53,371 nucleotides of DNA, from NCBI GenBank assembly GCA_036310185.1, contig JAXJSH010000127.1, positions 1-53,371 of the forward strand. The letters are read 5' to 3'. Within the stretch, counting starts at the first letter, position 1, and the number at the start of each line of letters is the position of its first letter. Below are positions 37,707 through 46,423 of the stretch, in pieces. Made by a program: the position numbers and the translations under genes. The stretch comes from JALENY01 sp036310185. GTDB lineage: Bacteria > Bacillota > Clostridia > Lachnospirales > Lachnospiraceae. The notes beneath the pieces are model-generated. The model was not told the DNA's origin and did not search any database. It saw nothing but the letters and a program-made list of their open reading frames with translations.

Positions 37707-39194
37707 ATGATTTATCCAAGTTTAGACGAGGCAAAAGAAATACTGGCATCCGGAGATTACAGAATCATTCCCATCAGTCGGGAACTGTATTCAGATCGTA
37801 TTACCCCTATTGAAGTGATGCGTATTCTGAAAAACATCAGCAAACACTGCTATATGCTGGAAAGTGTGGAGAGCAGTCAGAAATGGGGCCGTTATACATT
37901 TCTGGGGTATGATCCCACACTCGAGATTACCTGTCACGATCATAAACTCCGCATTCGCAGCGGCATGACCATAGAAAAAGAAGTGGAACATCCGAAAAAT
38001 GCAATTCGTGAAATCTTGAAAGATTACAAAAGTCCCCGGCTGAAACAGCTGCCGACCTTTACCGGTGGCCTGGTCGGATACTTTTCCTACGATTACATCA
38101 AATACAGTGAACCGACTCTGCATCTGGATGCAAAAGATGAGGAAGGTTTCAAAGATGTGGATCTGATGCTTTTTGACAAAGTTATCGCTTTTGATCATTT
38201 TAAACAAAAAATCATCCTGATTGTAAATGCGCGAACTGAGTATCTGGAGATCGAGTACAATAAGGCGGTCAATGAACTGGATAATATGGCGAAACTGATT
38301 CGCCGCGGCCAGCCGGCAGAAAACCGTCCGCTTCAGTTGAAAAGCGGATTCAGACCACTTTTCAAACAGGAAGCCTATTGTGAGATGGTGGAAAAAGCAA
38401 AGCATTATATCCGGGAAGGTGACATTTTTCAGGTGGTTTTATCCAATCGTATGGAAGCGGATATCGAAGGAAGCCTGTTTGATACCTATCGGGTGCTCAG
38501 AACGGTGAATCCGTCGCCTTATATGTTTTATTTTTCCAGTGATGATGTGGAGATTGCAGGTGCTTCCCCGGAGACGCTGGTAAAACTGGAAGACGGAAAA
38601 CTTTACACCTACCCGTTGGCCGGAACAAGACCAAGAGGGGCTTCAGAGGAAGAAGACAAAAAGCTGGAAGAAGAACTTTTGCAGGATGAAAAGGAACTGT
38701 CAGAGCACAACATGCTGGTTGATCTGGGACGAAACGATATTGGAAAAATCAGTCAGATCGGTTCCGTAAAAGTAGAACAGTATATGAATATCGAACGATA
38801 CTCTCACGTAATGCATATCGGTTCCACTGTATCCGGAAAAATCCGGCCGGACTGTGATGCATTGGATGCGGTCGATGCAATCCTGCCGGCAGGAACTTTA
38901 TCCGGAGCACCGAAAATCCGGGCATGTGAGATTATCAATGAACTGGAAAATAATAAACGCAGTATTTACGGGGGAGCAATCGGTTACATTGATTTTACCG
39001 GAAATCTTGATACCTGTATTGCCATTCGACTGGCCTTTTCCAAAAACGGAAAAGTGTTTGTACGATCCGGCGCGGGAATTGTGGCAGACAGCGTACCGGA
39101 AAAAGAGTATCAGGAATGCATCAACAAAGCGAAAGCGGCAGTAAAAGCGCTGGAACAGGCAAAAGGAGGAATCGACGATGATTTTGCTGATTGA
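37707..39194 (+). CDS. trpE: Anthranilate synthase component I
   Basis: A 495-aa chorismate-binding subunit converting chorismate and ammonia to anthranilate. The feedback site YMLESVESSQKWGRYTFLGYDP (about residue 48) is the usual Trp-binding LLES region. The catalytic domain has NPSPYMFYF, the AGTRPRG block, LVDLGRNDIGKISQIGSVKVEQYMNIERYSHVMHI and the GTLSGAPKIRACEIINELE signature. Length is normal. AAAGGAGG precedes the ATG. It is first in trpEGDCFBA and overlaps trpG by 17 bp, so the two subunits are translationally coupled. Confidence 0.97.
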   Translation: MIYPSLDEAKEILASGDYRIIPISRELYSDRITPIEVMRILKNISKHCYMLESVESSQKWGRYTFLGYDPTLEITCHDHKLRIRSGMTIEKEVEHPKNAIREILKDYKSPRLKQLPTFTGGLVGYFSYDYIKYSEPTLHLDAKDEEGFKDVDLMLFDKVIAFDHFKQKIILIVNARTEYLEIEYNKAVNELDNMAKLIRRGQPAENRPLQLKSGFRPLFKQEAYCEMVEKAKHYIREGDIFQVVLSNRMEADIEGSLFDTYRVLRTVNPSPYMFYFSSDDVEIAGASPETLVKLEDGKLYTYPLAGTRPRGASEEEDKKLEEELLQDEKELSEHNMLVDLGRNDIGKISQIGSVKVEQYMNIERYSHVMHIGSTVSGKIRPDCDALDAVDAILPAGTLSGAPKIRACEIINELENNKRSIYGGAIGYIDFTGNLDTCIAIRLAFSKNGKVFVRSGAGIVADSVPEKEYQECINKAKAAVKALEQAKGGIDDDFAD

Positions 39195-39750
39195 TAATTA
39201 CGATAGTTTTTCATATAACCTTTATCAATTGATTGGAACAGTGAATCCGGATCTGAAAGTGATCCGTAACGATGAGATGACCGCAGAGGAAATCGAAGCA
39301 CTGAATCCGGAACTGATCGTGCTTTCTCCGGGCCCGGGAAAACCGGCCGATGCAGGTGTATGTATACCGGTGGTCAAAAAGCTGGGCGGCAAGATTCCTG
39401 TTTTCGGTGTATGCCTGGGGCATCAGGCCATCTGTGAGGCATACGGAGCCACCGTTTCCTATGCGAAACAGCTGATGCACGGAAAAACCAGTATGGCAAA
39501 ACTTGATACGGATTCAAAGCTTTTTCAGAATATGGAGCCGGAAATGCAGGTGGCCCGCTATCATTCACTGGCCGCTGTGCCGGAGACGATTCCGGAAGAA
39601 TTGAAAATTACGGCAATGACGGAAGATGGAGAGGTCATGGCAGTGGAACACAGAGAATATCCTGTATACGGAGTACAGTTTCATCCAGAGTCGGTGCTGA
39701 CACCGGAAGGGATTAAAATTATAAAAAATCTGATATCAGGATGCAGATAG
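39178..39750 (+). CDS. trpG: Anthranilate synthase component II (glutamine amidotransferase)
   Basis: A 190-aa class I glutamine amidotransferase that feeds ammonia to TrpE. LLIDNYDSFSYNLYQLIG is the standard N-terminus. The catalytic triad is Cys in GVCLGHQAI with His and Glu in YGVQFHPESVLT. It is a stand-alone subunit, not fused to TrpD. AAAGGAGG lies inside the end of trpE. It may also serve folate synthesis with PabB, as in some Firmicutes, but there is no pab gene in the window. Confidence 0.96.
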   Translation: MILLIDNYDSFSYNLYQLIGTVNPDLKVIRNDEMTAEEIEALNPELIVLSPGPGKPADAGVCIPVVKKLGGKIPVFGVCLGHQAICEAYGATVSYAKQLMHGKTSMAKLDTDSKLFQNMEPEMQVARYHSLAAVPETIPEELKITAMTEDGEVMAVEHREYPVYGVQFHPESVLTPEGIKIIKNLISGCR

Positions 39751-39811
39751 TGCAGAACAGGAAGGGCTGCAAATAGGAATTGATTCTATGACTGATAAGG
39801 AGGACAAACGG

Positions 39812-40822
39812 ATGATTAAAGAAGCAATTTTAAAACTGGCAAAAAAAGAGGATATCGGTTATGACATGGCGAAAGCGGTTATGAATGAAATTATGAGTGA
39901 TCGGGCAAGCGAAGTACAGAAAAGTGCTTATCTGACCGCTCTTTCCATGAAGGGAGAGACCATCGGCGAGATCACTGCTTCTGCCGAGGAAATGCGAAAC
40001 CATTGTATCAGACTTCTTCATGATATGGATGTGCTGGAGATCGTAGGAACCGGCGGTGACGGAGCCAATAGTTTTAACATTTCCACAACATCTTCAATCG
40101 TTATTGCTTCCGGTGGTGTGCCTGTGGCAAAGCATGGAAACCGGGCGGCAAGCAGCAAATCCGGTGCGGCTGATGTGTTGGAAGCTCTCGGTGTAAACAT
40201 AACCGTACCGCCGGAAAAAAGTGCAAAGATGCTGGAAAAAATCGGAATCTGTTTCCTTTTTGCCCAGAACTATCATATCGCCATGAAATATGTCGGACCG
40301 GTTCGAAGGGAACTGGGAATCCGGACTATTTTTAACATTCTCGGCCCCTTGGCCAATCCGGCCGGAGCCAACATGGAGCTGATGGGTGTGTACGATGAGG
40401 AACTGGTGGAGCCGCTGGCAAAAGTTTTGTTTAATCTTGGTGTAAAAAATGCCATGGTGGTTTACGGACAGGATAAACTGGATGAGATCTCCATGAGTGC
40501 TCCGACTACAGTATGTGAAATCAAAGACGGTGTCTTTTCCAATTATGTGATTCAGCCGGAAGATTTCGATTATACCAGATGTAAAAAGGAAGATCTGGAG
40601 GGCGGCACGCCGGCAGAAAATGCGGAAATTACGAGAGCAATTCTGAACGGAGAAAAAGGTCCGAAGCGCGATGCAGTGGCATTGAATTCCGGCGCGGCTC
40701 TTTACATTGCTGGTAAGGCTGCTTCTTTAAATGCAGGCATAAAAATGGCAGAAGAGCTGATTGACAGCGGGAAGGCAAAAGAAAAACTGGAAGAATTCAT
40801 TCGTTATTCCAATATGAGATAA
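39812..40822 (+). CDS. trpD: Anthranilate phosphoribosyltransferase
   Basis: A 336-aa enzyme transferring phosphoribose from PRPP to anthranilate. The PRPP loop EIVGTGGDGANSFNISTTSSIV, KHGNRAASSKSGAADVLEALGV, and FNILGPLANPAGA blocks are all present. AAGGAGG sits 8 nt before the ATG at 39812; an in-frame ATG at 39788 precedes that site. The gap to trpG is 61 bp. Confidence 0.96.
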   Translation: MIKEAILKLAKKEDIGYDMAKAVMNEIMSDRASEVQKSAYLTALSMKGETIGEITASAEEMRNHCIRLLHDMDVLEIVGTGGDGANSFNISTTSSIVIASGGVPVAKHGNRAASSKSGAADVLEALGVNITVPPEKSAKMLEKIGICFLFAQNYHIAMKYVGPVRRELGIRTIFNILGPLANPAGANMELMGVYDEELVEPLAKVLFNLGVKNAMVVYGQDKLDEISMSAPTTVCEIKDGVFSNYVIQPEDFDYTRCKKEDLEGGTPAENAEITRAILNGEKGPKRDAVALNSGAALYIAGKAASLNAGIKMAEELIDSGKAKEKLEEFIRYSNMR

Positions 40823-40834
40823 AGGAGAGTATCC

Positions 40835-41626
40835 ATGATTTTGGAGAAAATAGCAGCAAAAACCATCGAACGGATCGAAGAAAAGAAAAAGCAGATTCCG
40901 CTGGAACGGATAAAAGCTCAGGCGCTTGCGATGAATCCGGATACGGGATTTCCTTTTGAACGTGCACTTGGAAGTTCAGGTTCAGAAGATATTCGTTTTA
41001 TCTGTGAAGTGAAAAAAGCATCACCGTCCAAGGGTGTAATCGCGGAAGATTTTCCGTATCTGCAGATTGCAAAGGAATATGAGGCGGCAGGTGCCTCGGC
41101 CATTTCCTGTCTGACAGAACCTTATTTTTTTCAGGGGCAGGATTCTTATTTGGAAGAGATTGCACAGGCGGTACAGATTCCGGTGCTTCGAAAGGATTTT
41201 ACGGTAGATGAATATATGATATATGAAGCAAAAATACTTGGTGCATCGGCGGTACTTCTGATTTGTTCCATTCTGGAGGAAAAACAGTTGAAATCGTATT
41301 TGCAGCTGGCCCATGATCTTGGACTTTCTGCATTGGTGGAGGCCCATGATGAGCAGGAGGTGGAGATGGCACTCCGTTCCGGAGCGGCGATAGTCGGTGT
41401 AAACAACCGGAATCTGAAGACATTTGAAGTGGATATTCAGAATTCGATCCGTCTTCGGAAAATGGTGCCGCCGGAAATCATTTTTGTATCAGAAAGCGGT
41501 ATGAGGACGCCGGAAGATATTGCAGCGCTCAGAACAAATGGCACGGATGCGGTTCTGATCGGGGAAACGCTGATGCGCAGTGCCGATAAGAAGAAAATGC
41601 TGGATGAACTTCGGGGTATGAAGTAA
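40835..41626 (+). CDS. trpC: Indole-3-glycerol phosphate synthase
   Basis: A 263-aa TIM-barrel enzyme closing the indole ring. The blocks FICEVKKASPSKGVI (catalytic Lys), YEAAGASAISCLTEPYFFQG, PVLRKDFTVDEYMIYEAKILGASAVLLI, LVEAHDEQEVEMAL, GVNNRNLKTFEVD and FVSESGMRTPEDI follow the standard order. AAAGGAGAG precedes the ATG, 12 bp after trpD. Mono-functional, with trpF separate. Confidence 0.96.
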   Translation: MILEKIAAKTIERIEEKKKQIPLERIKAQALAMNPDTGFPFERALGSSGSEDIRFICEVKKASPSKGVIAEDFPYLQIAKEYEAAGASAISCLTEPYFFQGQDSYLEEIAQAVQIPVLRKDFTVDEYMIYEAKILGASAVLLICSILEEKQLKSYLQLAHDLGLSALVEAHDEQEVEMALRSGAAIVGVNNRNLKTFEVDIQNSIRLRKMVPPEIIFVSESGMRTPEDIAALRTNGTDAVLIGETLMRSADKKKMLDELRGMK

Positions 41627-41780
41627 ATTAATAAACACCGGGAAATGTCTTAAAATTCATGAAGAAGATAAGTTCCGGAATTGTCGATAAACATGGGAAA
41701 GTATCGATAAAAATTAAAAAAACGTGGACAAAATCGGCGAAATAAAAGCAGGAATATATGGATCACAGGAAGGAAACAAG

Positions 41781-42419
41781 ATGCCGGAAAAACAAAAAAC
41801 AGCAGTTAAAATCTGCGGCCTCACCCGCACAGAAGATATGGCTTACGTCAATGAAATGAAACCGGAATACATCGGATTCGTTTTCTGGCAGAAAAGCAAA
41901 CGTGCCGTAAACATTGCCCAGGCTCGGAAACTGAAGCATAAACTGGATCCCGACATACAGGCTGTGGGTGTGTTTGTAAACGAAGATCCGGAAAGGATCA
42001 TCGAATTGCTAAAACAGGATATCATTGACATTGCCCAGCTGCACGGAGAGGAATCCGAAGAACAGATCCAAAGAATCCGATTGGAAACCGGGAAGCCGGT
42101 AATCCGTGCAATTAAAATAAAGGGAAAAGAAGATATCGCCAATCAGATTGAAAAACTGAATACAGAAGCTGATTATCTGTTAATCGACAGCGGCATGGGT
42201 TCAGGAGAAACCTTTGACTGGGACATCATGGGGGCAATGCCCAAAATAGAAAAACCTTTTTTTCTGGCCGGCGGCCTGAATCCGGACAACGTGCAGGAAG
42301 CCATACGGCAGATTCATCCCTACGGGGTGGATGTAAGCAGCGGTGTTGAGACAGATGGAAAAAAAGACAGAGAAAAAATAGAAAAAATCATAAGGAGAGT
42401 TCGAAATGAGCAGAGGTAG
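41781..42419 (+). CDS. trpF: Phosphoribosylanthranilate isomerase
   Basis: A 212-aa TIM barrel. It starts AVKICGLTRTEDMAYV with the catalytic Cys, then YIGFVFWQKSKRAV, VGVFVNEDPERI, IAQLHGEESEEQI, LLIDSGMGSGETFDW (general-acid Asp) and FLAGGLNPDNVQEAI with VDVSSGVETDGKKD. I chose the ATG at 41781, with GGAAGG 8 nt upstream; a 154-bp AT-rich gap after trpC precedes it, containing nothing I recognise. It overlaps trpB by 14 bp. Confidence 0.96.
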   Translation: MPEKQKTAVKICGLTRTEDMAYVNEMKPEYIGFVFWQKSKRAVNIAQARKLKHKLDPDIQAVGVFVNEDPERIIELLKQDIIDIAQLHGEESEEQIQRIRLETGKPVIRAIKIKGKEDIANQIEKLNTEADYLLIDSGMGSGETFDWDIMGAMPKIEKPFFLAGGLNPDNVQEAIRQIHPYGVDVSSGVETDGKKDREKIEKIIRRVRNEQR

Positions 42420-43590
42420 ATATGGAATTCACGGGGGACAATACATTTCCGAGACCCTGATGAATGAATTAATAAAACTGGAAGAACAGTATGAATTTTA
42501 CAAAAAAGACCCGGAATTTAATGCGGAGCTGACAAAACTTTTAAATGAATACGCCGGCCGTCCGTCCCTTCTGTATTATGCGGAAAAGATGACAAAAGAC
42601 CTGGGCGGTGCAAAAATCTATCTGAAAAGAGAAGATCTGAACCATACCGGTTCCCACAAAATCAACAATGTGCTGGGTCAGGCACTGATGGCAAAAAAAA
42701 TGGGAAAAACCAGAATCATCGCAGAAACCGGTGCCGGCCAGCATGGTGTAGCCACAGCAACAGCGGCTGCTCTTCTCGGTCTGGAATGTGAAATTTTCAT
42801 GGGAAAAGAAGATACGGATCGTCAGGCATTGAATGTGTATCGTATGGAACTTCTGGGTGCAAAAGTGCATCCGGTTACCAGCGGAACCATGACCCTGAAA
42901 GATGCGGTAAATGAGACTATGCGTGAATGGTCTTCCAGAGTAGATGATACCTTATATGTACTCGGTTCCGTTATGGGTCCCCATCCGTTCCCGATGATCG
43001 TACGCGATTTCCAGAGCGTGATCAGCCGTGAGGCAAAGCAGCAGATTTTGGAAAAAGAAGGAAAACTTCCGGCAGCAGTAGTTGCCTGTGTGGGCGGCGG
43101 AAGCAATGCCATGGGTATGTTTTATAATTTTATTGAAGAGAAAGATGTACAGCTGATCGGTTGTGAAGCAGCCGGACGCGGCATCGATACAAAAGAGACA
43201 GCAGCAACCATTTCAACCGGACGTCTTGGTGTATTTCATGGTATGAAATCTTACTTCTGTCAGGATGAAGACGGCCAGATCGCACCGGTATATTCCATTT
43301 CTGCAGGTCTGGATTATCCGGGAATCGGTCCGGAACATGCACATCTTCATGATATCGGCCGTGCTCAGTATGTGCCGGTAACGGATGATGAAGCGGTAGA
43401 CGCTTTTGAATATCTGGCACGCACGGAAGGCATTATCTGTGCAGTAGAGAGTGCGCATGCAGTAGCACATGTACGGAAAATTGCCGGTTCCATGAGCAAA
43501 GATGACAGTATTATCGTGTGTCTCTCAGGACGCGGAGATAAAGATGTGGCAGCCATTGCCAGATACAGGGGGGTTGAAATTTATGAGTAA
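42406..43590 (+). CDS. trpB: Tryptophan synthase beta subunit
   Basis: A 394-aa PLP enzyme making tryptophan from indole and serine. The PLP lysine is in NHTGSHKINNVLGQALMAKKMGK. AETGAGQHGVATATAAALLGLECEIFMG, GSVMGPHPFPMIVRDFQSVI, CVGGGSNAMGMF and ISAGLDYPGIGPEHAHLHDIGRAQYVPVTD complete the TrpB1 pattern. AAGGAGAG lies in the end of trpF. It is the alpha-dependent TrpB1 type, fitting its adjacency to trpA. Confidence 0.97.
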   Translation: MSRGRYGIHGGQYISETLMNELIKLEEQYEFYKKDPEFNAELTKLLNEYAGRPSLLYYAEKMTKDLGGAKIYLKREDLNHTGSHKINNVLGQALMAKKMGKTRIIAETGAGQHGVATATAAALLGLECEIFMGKEDTDRQALNVYRMELLGAKVHPVTSGTMTLKDAVNETMREWSSRVDDTLYVLGSVMGPHPFPMIVRDFQSVISREAKQQILEKEGKLPAAVVACVGGGSNAMGMFYNFIEEKDVQLIGCEAAGRGIDTKETAATISTGRLGVFHGMKSYFCQDEDGQIAPVYSISAGLDYPGIGPEHAHLHDIGRAQYVPVTDDEAVDAFEYLARTEGIICAVESAHAVAHVRKIAGSMSKDDSIIVCLSGRGDKDVAAIARYRGVEIYE

Positions 43591-44350
43591 GATAGCAAAA
43601 GCATTTGAGAATGGAAAAGCATTTATTCCGTTTCTGACTGTAGGAGATCCAAGCGGAGATAAAACAGTAGAATTTGTTCTGGAAATGGAACGGGCCGGAG
43701 CGGATCTGGTGGAACTTGGCATTCCTTTTTCCGATCCCACGGCGGAAGGTGTCGTTATTCAGGAAGCGAATATCCGTGCTTTGGGGGCGGGCATGAGAAT
43801 GGCCGGAGTATTTGAAGTGGTTCGAAAAATCCGCGAGAAATCCCAGATACCGCTAGTTTTTCTTACCTATTTGAATCCGGTATTCAATTACGGTTATGAA
43901 GCGTTTTTTGCAAAATGTCAGGAGCTGGGTGTAGACGGCATGATCTGTCCGGATCTTCCATATGAAGAAAAGGGAGAAGTAGTAGATATCGCGAAAAAAT
44001 ATGATGTGGATATTATTGCACTGATCGCTCCCACCTCTGAGGCCCGTGTTCAGATGATTGCAAAAGAAGCCAGCGGGTACATATATATTGTTTCATCCAT
44101 GGGCGTAACCGGTGTCCGCAGTCAGATAACCACGGACATTGGAAAAATTGTTTCGTCCATTCGTCAGGTCACGGATGTGCCATGTGCCATCGGTTTCGGC
44201 ATCAGCACACCGGAGCAGGCAAAAGAGATGGCGGATCTGGCAGACGGCGCAATCGTTGGAAGTGCCATTGTAAAAATTATCGCAAAATACGGAGAAAACG
44301 CGGCGCCATACGTTTATGAATATGTAAAATCAATGAAAGATGCACTTTAA
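43583..44350 (+). CDS. trpA: Tryptophan synthase alpha subunit
   Basis: A 255-aa TIM barrel cleaving indole-3-glycerol phosphate to indole. ENGKAFIPFLTVGDPSGDKTVEFV and GADLVELGIPFSDPTAEGVVIQEANIRAL hold the catalytic Glu. At the position of the second catalytic acid (Asp60 of the Salmonella enzyme, in LADG) this protein has Glu (TAEG), a change I believe is common in Firmicutes. GVDGMICPDLPYEEKGE, YIVSSMGVTGVR and IGFGISTPEQAK follow. The start ATG overlaps the trpB stop by 8 bp. It ends the operon; a terminator follows. Confidence 0.96.
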   Translation: MSKIAKAFENGKAFIPFLTVGDPSGDKTVEFVLEMERAGADLVELGIPFSDPTAEGVVIQEANIRALGAGMRMAGVFEVVRKIREKSQIPLVFLTYLNPVFNYGYEAFFAKCQELGVDGMICPDLPYEEKGEVVDIAKKYDVDIIALIAPTSEARVQMIAKEASGYIYIVSSMGVTGVRSQITTDIGKIVSSIRQVTDVPCAIGFGISTPEQAKEMADLADGAIVGSAIVKIIAKYGENAAPYVYEYVKSMKDAL

Positions 44351-44354
44351 GACG

Positions 44355-44389
44355 AACCCGGATATGAGAGCTTCGTATCCGGTTTTTTT
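44355..44389 (+). terminator. Terminator of the trp operon
   Basis: CCGGATA / TATCCGG with extension by AACC/GGTT around one bulged C, 11-nt loop, then T7. Confidence 0.85.
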
Positions 44390-44480
44390 CTTATCCATGC
44401 ATCCATGGAACTTTTTCGTCAAATTGACGAGTAATCCAATATTTTCTTGCATATATTAGGCAAAATAACCATGAAAAAGA

Positions 44481-44509
44481 TTGAAAATATTCCATGATTC
44501 GGGTATGAT
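44481..44509 (+). promoter_or_regulatory. ptsI promoter
   Basis: TTGAAA (44481-44486) and TATGAT (44504-44509), spacer 17 bp. An inverted GAGAACGGTCTC segment (about 44526-44537) lies between it and the ribosome site. Confidence 0.6.
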
Positions 44510-44561
44510 AATAATAATGGAAAATGAGAACGGTCTCATATATATAAGGGAGGATTGAACC

Positions 44562-46178
44562 ATGGAAAAGATTCAGGGAAAGTCCATATTCAGTGGAGTT
44601 GCAATTGGTAAGATTTTTTTCTTTGCAAAGTCAGAGCAGCAGGTAAAACGTGATCGAATAGAAGATGTGGAATCTGAGGTAGTGCGATTTGACGCGGCGA
44701 AGGCAAAAACACTGGAGCAGCTGCAGGCATTGTATGAAAAAGCTCTGGTGGAAGTGGGTGAGGCCCATGCAGAGATTTTTGATGCTCACGCACAGATGGT
44801 AGATGATCCGGATTTTTGCGACTCCATCTATAATATTATCCGTACACAGAGCATGAATGCGGAATATGCGGTAGCTACAACCGGTGACAATTTTGCAACC
44901 ATGTTTGCCGAGATGGATGATGAGTATTTTAAGGCGAGAGCATTGGACGTAAAAGATATCTCCGAGCGCCTGATCAATGTACTCAGTGGAAAACAGGATG
45001 CAGCGGATCTGACAGAGCCGGTGATTGTAGTGGCCGAGGATCTGACTCCGAGTGAAACGGTCAGCATGGATAAGAGTAAACTGCTTGCATTTGTTACAAG
45101 ACTTGGCTCTTCCAATTCCCATACAGCTATTTTGGCGAGAACCATGAACATTCCGGCGTTGATCGGAATTGATATTGACCCGTCCTGGAACGGAAAAATG
45201 GCAGTTGTGGATGGTTTTAACGGTGTCCTTTACGTGGAACCGGATGAAAAGACGCTGGAAGTAATGCGTGCAAAACAGCAGGAAGAAATCCGCAAGAGAG
45301 AACTTCTTCAGGAACTGAAGGGAAAAGAAAGCGTAACAGTAGACGGAAAGAAAATCCGTCTGTATGCAAATATCGGCAGTGTGGGCGATGTAGCCAACGT
45401 AATGAAAAACGACGGTGAGGGCATTGGTCTTTTCCGCAGTGAATTCCTGTATCTGGAAAAAGACCACTGGCCCACTGAGGACGAGCAGTTTCAGGTTTAC
45501 AAACAGGTAGTGGAAAACATGGCAGGTAAAAAAGTAATCATCCGTACGCTTGATCTTGGTGCGGACAAGCAGGCAGACTACTTTGACCTGGCGGACGAAG
45601 AAAACCCGGCAATGGGCCTTCGTGCGATTCGTATCTGTCTGGAGCAGCCGGATATTTTCAAGACGCAGCTTCGCGCTTTGTTCCGCGCAAGTGCATACGG
45701 CAACGTGGGCATCATGTTTCCAATGATCACTTCTGTATGGGAAGTGCAGGAAATCAAGAGAATTGTAAATCTTGTTAAAGCAGAGCTGGATTCAGATGGA
45801 ATTGCATATGGTGATGTGGAACTTGGTGTTATGATCGAGACTCCGGCAGCCGTTATGATCAGTGAAGAACTTGCAGAAGAGATGGACTTCTTCAGTATCG
45901 GTACCAACGATCTGACCCAGTATACACTGGCAATTGACCGTCAGAATGCAAAACTTGGCCGTTTTTATGATTCTCATCATCCGGCGATCCTGAAAATGAT
46001 TCAGATGACAGTGGAAAATGGTCATAAACATGACTGCTGGGTAGGTATCTGTGGAGAGCTTGGTGCAGATATGACTCTGACAGAGACATTCCTTAAGATG
46101 GGTGTGGATGAACTGTCCGTATCACCGACCTTCATTTTGCCCATTCGTGAAATTATCAGAAAAACTTCAATTCAGTAA
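44562..46178 (+). CDS. ptsI: Phosphoenolpyruvate-protein phosphotransferase (PTS enzyme I)
   Basis: A 538-aa cytosolic enzyme starting the PTS relay by moving phosphate from PEP to HPr. The N-terminal HPr-binding helical domain has AHAEIFDAHAQMVDDPDF. The phospho-histidine is in LGSSNSHTAILARTMNIPALIG. The C-terminal PEP-binding barrel shows GIGLFRSEFLYL, RTLDLGADKQ, NPAMGLRAIRICL, GIMFPMITSVWEV and FFSIGTNDLTQYTLAIDRQN. Length is a little shorter than the 570-aa average. AAGGGAGG precedes the ATG. No ptsH lies beside it, so HPr is encoded elsewhere. Confidence 0.97.
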   Translation: MEKIQGKSIFSGVAIGKIFFFAKSEQQVKRDRIEDVESEVVRFDAAKAKTLEQLQALYEKALVEVGEAHAEIFDAHAQMVDDPDFCDSIYNIIRTQSMNAEYAVATTGDNFATMFAEMDDEYFKARALDVKDISERLINVLSGKQDAADLTEPVIVVAEDLTPSETVSMDKSKLLAFVTRLGSSNSHTAILARTMNIPALIGIDIDPSWNGKMAVVDGFNGVLYVEPDEKTLEVMRAKQQEEIRKRELLQELKGKESVTVDGKKIRLYANIGSVGDVANVMKNDGEGIGLFRSEFLYLEKDHWPTEDEQFQVYKQVVENMAGKKVIIRTLDLGADKQADYFDLADEENPAMGLRAIRICLEQPDIFKTQLRALFRASAYGNVGIMFPMITSVWEVQEIKRIVNLVKAELDSDGIAYGDVELGVMIETPAAVMISEELAEEMDFFSIGTNDLTQYTLAIDRQNAKLGRFYDSHHPAILKMIQMTVENGHKHDCWVGICGELGADMTLTETFLKMGVDELSVSPTFILPIREIIRKTSIQ

Positions 46179-46217
46179 AAAATGGGGCTGTCGGGAAATA
46201 GACAGCCCCATTTTGAC
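46179..46217 (+). terminator. Terminator immediately after ptsI
   Basis: Perfect 14-bp stem AAAATGGGGCTGTC / GACAGCCCCATTTT with an 8-nt loop. Its first arm begins directly at the ptsI stop codon. Confidence 0.85.
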
Positions 46218-46231
46218 CCTGGTATCATAAA

Positions 46232-46423
46232 ATGTTAAAAGAAAAGTATTTCGGCAGTGAGATGGTGACTACTGAAGTACTGTTCGGCTTGAATTCGGGC
46301 AAAAAGACAATGCTTCGGGCAAAAAGTCAAAAAGAAATTGATATTTTGCTCGAAAAGTTGTATGCTTTGAGCAAGATGAGAAACACTAATTTCAAAGGGG
46401 ATGATTTATATGAAATCCAGTGA
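46232..46423 (+). CDS. Small hypothetical protein upstream of the HTH-AAA gene
   Basis: A possible 63-aa polar protein (MLKEKYFGSEMVTTEVLFGLNSGKKTMLRAKSQ..., ending GDDLYEIQ). I do not recognise it. The KSQKEIDILLEKLYALSKMRN stretch predicts an amphipathic helix. No good ribosome site precedes the ATG. Its end overlaps the next gene by 14 bp, and the next gene's AAAGGGG lies inside it, which suggests translational coupling. It could be a real small partner or the remnant of a longer gene. Confidence 0.4.
   Translation: MLKEKYFGSEMVTTEVLFGLNSGKKTMLRAKSQKEIDILLEKLYALSKMRNTNFKGDDLYEIQ

Noticed and set aside
44631..45467. A 278-codon minus-strand open frame opposite ptsI
   Set aside because: Antisense shadow; ptsI is unambiguous on the plus strand.
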